NCBI GenBank assembly: GCA_035649275.1
Contig: DASRJW010000048.1
Coordinates: 1 to 25,825 of the forward strand
Source of the DNA: Candidatus Krumholzibacteriia bacterium
Lineage (GTDB): Bacteria > Krumholzibacteriota > Krumholzibacteriia > G020349025
Direction of reading: 5' to 3'
Length of the DNA: 25,825 nt
In this document: one piece after another, positions 21,721 to 25,825 of the stretch
Layout: every line of letters starts with the position of its first letter
Position numbering within the stretch: position 1 is the first letter of the stretch
Translations under genes and position numbers: made by a program
Notes under the pieces: model-generated
What the model saw: the letters and a program-made list of their open reading frames with translations, nothing else
Told to the model about the DNA's origin: nothing
Databases searched by the model: none

Positions 21721-23286
21721 TCACGTGATTTCAACGCGTTGCACGCGATACTGAAGCGCCTCGGCCACGTGCTGGACGTCGATGTCGCTGGCTCCCTCGA
21801 GGTCGGCGATGGTGCGCGCCACCGCGAGCGCTCGGTCGAAGGCGCGGATGCTCAGGCTCCAGCGTGTCATCGCCTGGCGCAGGAACTGCAGCGCCTCGCG
21901 TCGCGGGCGGATGAAGGTGCGGCGCAGCTCGGGTGTCACCTGGGCGTTGCAATGGACGCCGGCGAAGTGAGCGTAGCGCTCCACTTGCCGGGCCCGAGCT
22001 GCGGCGACGCGCGCACGGAGTCGCGCCGACTCAGCCGCGCCCTCCCCGCTCACACCACCCACCTTCTCCGCCGGCGGCACGCCGACCTCGATGCGGAGAT
22101 CGATACGATCCAGAATCGGCCCGGAAATGCGTGACTGGTAGCGCTCGACGTCTCCCGGCGAGCAACGGCACGGCTTCTTCGGGTGTCCCCAGTTGCCACA
22201 CGGACACGAGTTCATCGCTGCCACGAGCTGGAAGCGAGCCGGAAACGCAATGGCCTGATTGGCACGGGCGAGGCGGATGACGCCTTCCTCGAGCGGCTGG
22301 CGCAGCAGATCGAGCAGGCGGCGCGGGAACTCGGGCAGCTCGTCCAGGAAGAGCACACCATGCTGTGCCCGGGTGATCTCTCCCGGCACGACGGGCCTCC
22401 CGCCGCCGACCAGCGCGGGCACCGTGATCGTGTGGTGCGGCGCTCGGAAGGGCCGTGTCACCGTGGGCGCCGCGGCTGCTTCGTGCTGGCCGCAGACGGA
22501 AAGCACTTGGCGCACTTCGAGCGCCTCGTCCTCCGAGAGCGGTGGCAAGAGTTCGGGCAGGCAACGGGCGAGCAGGCTCTTGCCCACGCCGGGCGGTCCG
22601 GCGAGGAAGATGTGGTGGCCTCCGGCAGCCGCCACCACGAGAGCGCGCTTCGCTATCTCCTGGCCGTCGATCCGGGAGAAGTCGAGGGTCGCTGGCGAAG
22701 GGAGTGCATCGGTGGTCGCCGCAGCAGGCGCCGGAGATGGGACCGGAGCAGGTGTGAGTGGCTTGTGGGCGCGCGGCAAGCGCCCTGTGCATTGCGCTGC
22801 CTCCGCGAGCGTGGCGCAGCCGACCACATCCAACCCCGGCACCAGCTCCGCCTCGGCGACGTTGTCCCGCGGCACGAGGATGCGCTGCACGCCGCGACGG
22901 CGCATGGCGATGGCGATGGGGAGCACACCCCGCGCGGGCCGCAGCGTTCCGTCGAGAGCCAGCTCGCCGAGGACACAGACGCCCGCGAGACCTTCCCCGG
23001 CATACTGCCCCGAGGCCGCGAGGATCCCGAGGGCGATGGAGAGATCGAAGGCCGCGCCTTCCTTGGGCAGGTCGGCAGGCGCCAGATTCACGGTCACGCG
23101 GCGCTCGGGCACCTGGAAGCCACAATTGAGCAGCGCCGAGACCACGCGCTCACGGCTCTCTCGCACCGCCGGGCTCGGCAGACCGACGATGTGGAAGGCC
23201 CGGAGCCCGCGCTGCAGGTCCACCTCGACCGAGAGAGGGATGCCGTCCAGGCCGCGGACGGCTGCTGACAACACCGTTGCGAGCAC
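21721..23286 (-). CDS. comM: ComM/YifB-family AAA+ ATPase (Mg-chelatase-like, natural transformation)
   Basis: The full-length 521-residue protein has an N-terminal Lon-protease-like fold domain (1-165, with HIVGLPSPAVRESRERV and NLAPADLPKEG). A variable Pro/Ala linker leads to an AAA+ core with Walker A GPPGVGKS (230-237), FRAPHHT, Walker B VLFLDE (311-316) and the Cys cluster MNSCPCG...CRC. The C-terminal helical domain ends AEALQYRVQ. ComM is a hexameric helicase that promotes branch migration when transformed DNA integrates. The start is GTG 23286. Its last 206 coding bases have a second, diverged copy at 16679-16884. comM is a known target of resistance-island insertion in Acinetobacter, which makes the duplicated end noteworthy. 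Confidence 0.95.
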   Translation of the reverse strand: MLATVLSAAVRGLDGIPLSVEVDLQRGLRAFHIVGLPSPAVRESRERVVSALLNCGFQVPERRVTVNLAPADLPKEGAAFDLSIALGILAASGQYAGEGLAGVCVLGELALDGTLRPARGVLPIAIAMRRRGVQRILVPRDNVAEAELVPGLDVVGCATLAEAAQCTGRLPRAHKPLTPAPVPSPAPAAATTDALPSPATLDFSRIDGQEIAKRALVVAAAGGHHIFLAGPPGVGKSLLARCLPELLPPLSEDEALEVRQVLSVCGQHEAAAAPTVTRPFRAPHHTITVPALVGGGRPVVPGEITRAQHGVLFLDELPEFPRRLLDLLRQPLEEGVIRLARANQAIAFPARFQLVAAMNSCPCGNWGHPKKPCRCSPGDVERYQSRISGPILDRIDLRIEVGVPPAEKVGGVSGEGAAESARLRARVAAARARQVERYAHFAGVHCNAQVTPELRRTFIRPRREALQFLRQAMTRWSLSIRAFDRALAVARTIADLEGASDIDVQHVAEALQYRVQRVEIT

Positions 23287-23360
23287 GCACCGGGAGGGAG
23301 CGGGCGCGGAGGCTGGTGTCTCCGTCCGGCAGGAAATGCGCCAGAAGTGCGTCCCGTACT

Positions 23361-23405
23361 TATGGGATCGTATTCCGAGTCTTACGGGATCGCATCCCCG
23401 AGTCT
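23361..23405. repeat. Imperfect 22/23-bp tandem repeat over a stop codon
   Basis: TATGGGATCGTATTCCGAGT-CT (23361-23382) is followed directly by a near copy (23383-23405). The second copy encodes the last residues and the TAA of the minus-strand exported protein, and the first lies just beyond the stop. It looks like a small slippage duplication. Confidence 0.6.
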
Positions 23406-24227
23406 GAAAACGAACGCGGCAGCGAGAAAGGCTTGCTTCTCCAGGCCATCGCGCGGGTTTTCCCCGTTCACGTATTCCACGCTCGCCCCGAACCGCCTGC
23501 CCTCATCGAGGTAGACCGTGGCCGAGCTACTGAAGATCGAACGGCGATCGAGAGACCCGTCGTCCTGTGACTCGGCGAAGTCCAACCAGCCTTCGAAGTC
23601 GAAGGCGACCTGGAGCCGGCGCCGGAGGTACGTATCGGCCGGGAAGAGATCCAGGTGCAGTTTCGCATTGCCTCGAAGCGTGCTCGAGAACGCCTGCCCC
23701 GTGCTCGCGCCCCCCTGGTACTCCAGCCCGAAACCGGGCCGCCAGCGCACCTTGAATTCGTCGGGACCCAGCCGCCGGTCGATCGCCAGCGAGTTGAGGA
23801 GTGGCGTCGCGGCCACCAGGGCGAGCACGCCGTGCGCCGTAGTCTCGTTCGCGGCGTGACGCTGGTAGGCAGCCAGTGTTTGCACGTGCGCTGCTGCCCC
23901 GCGCGAGATGTCACCCAGGACCAGGATCGACGTCGCGCCCAAGCGGAATGCATCCTGAGGCGAGTCGATCTGCGTGTGGCGGTGGTACTCCACGGTCGGG
24001 CCGAGGTAGAGGCGATCGGTCACGAGACCCGCTGCCGTCGCCGCGATATCGAAGGACCACGTCGTCGTCGCATCCTTCGGCCAGGTGACGTGAAAGCGGG
24101 CGGGCTCCCCTGCCTCGTTGAGATCCGAGGCCGAGCGGCCCACGTTGAGTTTCACTTCGGACCAGCTGGTCTCGGCCGTCGAGAGCACGAGCAGCATGGC
24201 GACGAGGAAACGCAACGCCCACATCAT
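23382..24227 (-). CDS. Exported beta-rich protein, possible outer-membrane barrel
   Basis: The 281-residue product starts MMWALRFLVAMLLVLSTAETSWS, a typical signal peptide. The rest alternates polar and aromatic/hydrophobic residues in strands (KLHLDLFPADTYLRRRLQVAF, ATVYLDEGRRFGASVEYV) consistent with a beta-barrel or beta-sandwich envelope protein. It does not end in the usual terminal Phe, so barrel membership is not certain. I do not recognise the family. The ATG pair at 24227/24224 overlaps the stop of the upstream ACP-like gene (ATGA), with GGAG just before it, so the two are translated together. The frame upstream of 24227 is open but is a shadow of the neighbour. Confidence 0.65.
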   Translation of the reverse strand: MMWALRFLVAMLLVLSTAETSWSEVKLNVGRSASDLNEAGEPARFHVTWPKDATTTWSFDIAATAAGLVTDRLYLGPTVEYHRHTQIDSPQDAFRLGATSILVLGDISRGAAAHVQTLAAYQRHAANETTAHGVLALVAATPLLNSLAIDRRLGPDEFKVRWRPGFGLEYQGGASTGQAFSSTLRGNAKLHLDLFPADTYLRRRLQVAFDFEGWLDFAESQDDGSLDRRSIFSSSATVYLDEGRRFGASVEYVNGENPRDGLEKQAFLAAAFVFRLGDAIP

Positions 24228-24493
24228 CCAACTCCATTCGCCCTGGCGTGAACGAGGTCGATGGCTTCTTGCACGGTCTTGAGGGCACGCGCTTCGAGAA
24301 TGGTGACGCGCTTCCCCTGGGGGTATTCGCGCGCGATCCTCGTGAATGGAACAGCTAGGGCCGCCCGCACCGTGCCCCCGAGCCCCAGGTCCCCATCGAG
24401 CGTCTGGGATTCCTGCACCGAATCCTTGGAGCGATGTGCGATGGCCGCGATCACGTTCAAGACCTTGAGCTTGATGGGAGCTCTCGATGGCAT
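24224..24493 (-). CDS. Acyl-carrier-protein-like small protein lacking the phosphopantetheine serine
   Basis: From the ATG at 24493, nine bases after AGGAG, this 89-residue protein follows the ACP layout: helix I VLNVIAAIA, loop, SQTLDGDLGL, a middle helix, and a final helix ALKTVQEAIDLVHAR that resembles the TVGDAIDYI end of ACPs. At the place of the invariant DSL serine it has GLGGT, so it should not be able to carry 4'-phosphopantetheine. It may be a degenerate carrier acting as a binding partner, or an unrelated four-helix protein. It overlaps the exported beta-rich gene by four bases, suggesting a joint function. The resemblance is by eye only. Confidence 0.5.
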   Translation of the reverse strand: MPSRAPIKLKVLNVIAAIAHRSKDSVQESQTLDGDLGLGGTVRAALAVPFTRIAREYPQGKRVTILEARALKTVQEAIDLVHARANGVG

Positions 24494-24816
24494 GGGGCCA
24501 TACTCCTGGAATCTCTCCCGGAATAGCGAAATCCATGAATCCGTCGACAATGGAGCAAACAAGAATTGGACCGAGGAGGTTCCGTGCGGTCGTACACCGA
24601 GCCGAACAACGACGAGATTCAGCAACAACTCGCGCTCTCCGAACCCGAACACGAGGGTTCCCTCGCCCATGGTTCGAAACGCCGAGCCACAATGCGGAGT
24701 TCGAAGATCGAGAAAGCAAGGTCGAGTGCTTGCGGGCGACGAGCATTCACCCTAGCATCGATGTGAGCGCACCTGCATGCGCTCCGAGCCATGGTGGGAG
24801 CCAGGAGCGTATCGAA
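24494..24816. other. Divergent intergenic region
   Basis: The 323 bases between the minus-strand ACP-like operon and the plus-strand glycine-zipper gene must carry both control regions. Only the plus-strand promoter at 24730-24758 is recognisable. Long open frames cross it on both strands, but they lack ribosome sites and typical composition. Confidence 0.45.
24730..24758 (+). promoter_or_regulatory. Promoter, TTGCGG-N17-TAGCAT
   Basis: The -35 at 24730-24735 and -10 at 24753-24758 are 17 bases apart, matching the pattern of 9906, 11392 and 14172. It places the transcription start near 24765, which argues for a translation start downstream of the GTG at 24763. Confidence 0.45.
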
Positions 24817-25308
24817 TTGATCCTTCCTCGAGCTGTCGCCGTCGGTGCCTTGGCGCTGCTGACCTTCCAGTCCGTTCGCGTCGCCACCGCCACCGCGACG
24901 CCCATCGAGCAACCACAGGTCGAAGACTCCAACCCGGCCCTGCACCCAGCCAGCTTCGAAAACCTGCAACCGGGGATGCTTCTCAGACTGCAGTTAGCGG
25001 ATACGCGTATCCTGGAAGGCCCATTCGGCGGAGTCTCCGGTGGTACCTGCAGGTTCGACGATGTGAAGGGCATCACGGTGGAGTTCACTCAGGTGCATGC
25101 CGCATGGCGGCGTACCTCGGCGGCTCCCAAGGGGGGATTCTGGGGAGCCTTGCTCTGCGCCACGGCGGTCAGTTTGTACCTGGCGGACCAAGGAGCCTCA
25201 CCGCCTCAGTACCTCATCGGTTTTGCGATCGGGAGCATCGGCGGAGGTCTCTTGGGGGGCGCGATCGGTGCGGCGTTTCACGATTGGGAACCGCTCGAGC
25301 TGCGTTGA
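24817..25308 (+). CDS. Exported protein with Sm-like segment and C-terminal glycine zipper
   Basis: I place the start at TTG 24817, nine bases after CCAGGAG, because it gives an immediate signal peptide (ILPRAVAVGALALLTFQSV) and lies after the promoter at 24730; GTG 24763 is the alternative. The 163-residue product then has a short beta-barrel-like stretch (PGMLLRLQLADTRILEGPFG...ITVEFTQVHAAW) seen in many envelope proteins, one hydrophobic helix, and a glycine-zipper membrane segment (IGFAIGSIGGGLLGGAIGAAF). It is probably an inner- or outer-membrane protein of unknown function. It converges with the gene at the right edge. Confidence 0.6.
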   Translation: MILPRAVAVGALALLTFQSVRVATATATPIEQPQVEDSNPALHPASFENLQPGMLLRLQLADTRILEGPFGGVSGGTCRFDDVKGITVEFTQVHAAWRRTSAAPKGGFWGALLCATAVSLYLADQGASPPQYLIGFAIGSIGGGLLGGAIGAAFHDWEPLELR

Positions 25309-25323
25309 AGTCGAGAGCGGGAG

Positions 25324-25358
25324 CCCTGGCGGCGCTCCCCTGAGGAAGCGCGCCAGGG
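25324..25358. terminator. Convergent terminator hairpin
   Basis: CCCTGGC-(G)-GCGCT pairs with AGCGC-GCCAGGG, a 12-bp stem with one bulged base and a ten-base loop, followed on the plus strand by TTCCATCGTTCTCTT. It lies between two convergent genes (ends 25308 and 25372) and could stop transcription from both sides. Confidence 0.6.
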
Positions 25359-25371
25359 TTCCATCGTTCTC

Positions 25372-25825
25372 TTACTTCTTCCCTTTGGACTTGCCGGGAC
25401 CGCGGCCCTTGCCGCCACCTTCGGAGTTGCCCCTGGCTTCGGACTTGCGAGGAGCTTCGGACCGCACCGACCGTGGCGCCGCATCCTCAGACTTGCCGTG
25501 GCTCTTGCCGGCGATCTGGGCTGGGCTCTTGCCCGCCCGGCGTTCCACCAGGACGGCGGCGGGAGAACGGCGCGAGTAATCCGAGAGTGCCTTCAGGGTG
25601 ACGAAGCCGCGGACCTCATCGTCGCTCAGACGGAGATCCTGCTTCGGATGCTTGCGCCAGTAGCCGACGGCGCGGCCGTAGGGAGGTCCCGTGTCTTCCG
25701 GAAGATCCACATAATAGATGTGGGTGTCCTGCCGGCAGCGATGGGTGATGTCGTACCAAGTGAGCCCCGTGCGCCGCCAGCCGAGGATGATATCCAGCCT
25801 CACCCCGGAGACCCGCGCCAGATCG
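25372..25825 (-). CDS. Unrecognised protein with basic low-complexity tail (5' partial)
   Basis: The minus-strand frame stays open to the window edge (DLARVSG precedes the GTG at 25803 and fits a continuing domain), so the gene probably starts outside. The visible part has a compact region with Trp and Tyr-rich segments (LGWRRTGLTWYDITHRC, YYVDLPEDTGPPYGRAVGYWRKHP). A helix DDEVRGFVTLKALSDYS is followed by a tail of about 60 residues made almost wholly of Lys, Ser, Gly, Arg, Glu and Pro. Basic tails of this sort bind nucleic acid or are disordered linkers. No function is assigned. Confidence 0.6.
   Translation of the reverse strand, partial: DLARVSGVRLDIILGWRRTGLTWYDITHRCRQDTHIYYVDLPEDTGPPYGRAVGYWRKHPKQDLRLSDDEVRGFVTLKALSDYSRRSPAAVLVERRAGKSPAQIAGKSHGKSEDAAPRSVRSEAPRKSEARGNSEGGGKGRGPGKSKGKK

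Noticed and set aside
24494-24746. N-terminal extension of the exported beta-rich protein and of the ACP-like protein
   Set aside because: The extensions are Arg/Ser/His-rich, lie before good ribosome sites and signal-peptide or helix starts, and overlap each other.

Overview
The window is GC-rich, densely coding bacterial DNA. The first gene ends in a PNPFNP...GRV..WDGRDESG..VASGHY domain, a C-terminal FlgD/type IX-secretion-like tail typical of Candidatus Eisenbacteria and other FCB-group lineages. Together with high GC, Ser/Thr kinase signalling, an amphi-Trp pair and BNR-repeat proteins, this suggests an uncultivated Eisenbacteria-like or deep FCB/delta-type bacterium. That placement is inference from protein style; no rRNA or marker gene is present.

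Layout. (1) 1-2084: 3' part of a secreted LVIVD beta-propeller protein. (2) 2330-9840: a tight five-gene operon with a membrane-anchored FHA protein, a HEAT-repeat/Ser-Thr kinase fusion, two PilT-family retraction ATPases, and a membrane protein joining a degenerate HD-GYP domain to an intact PP2C phosphatase. It holds a writer, reader and eraser of phospho-Thr/Ser beside twin pilus motors, and is the most interesting system here. (3) 10029-12814: a lipoprotein with possible alginate-lyase fold and an OPA-type MFS transporter, each with a recognisable promoter. (4) 12811-14052: Pho-box-like repeats, two amphi-Trp genes and a solitary Flp-type pilin. (5) 14400-15880: a BNR/sialidase-like propeller overlapped by a MoaD/ThiS-like protein ending in Gly-Gly. 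(6) 15980-16492: a GNAT acetyltransferase on the minus strand.

(7) 16661-21944 is bounded by two direct copies of the 3' end of comM: a 5'-truncated remnant (16661-16884) and the complete gene (21721-23286). Between them lie a NarL-type response regulator, a PAS/HisKA_3 sensor kinase, a receiver-only regulator, a lower-GC XRE regulator, an operator-rich AT-rich spacer and a small ABM-fold protein. This looks like DNA inserted at the comM 3' end, although no integrase is visible. (8) 23382-25825: a coupled pair on the minus strand (serine-less ACP-like protein and exported beta-rich protein), a glycine-zipper exported protein on the plus strand, a convergent terminator, and an unrecognised gene with a basic tail that runs off the window.

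Working model: the kinase and PP2C enzyme set the phosphorylation of the FHA protein and perhaps the pilus motors, so that surface or c-di-GMP-like cues could be turned into pilus retraction. The Flp pilin 4 kb downstream may or may not be connected. Four promoters of the form TTGNSS-N17-TAGNNT recur at the native genes, whereas the promoter inside the putative insert is TTGACA-N17-TAAAAA.
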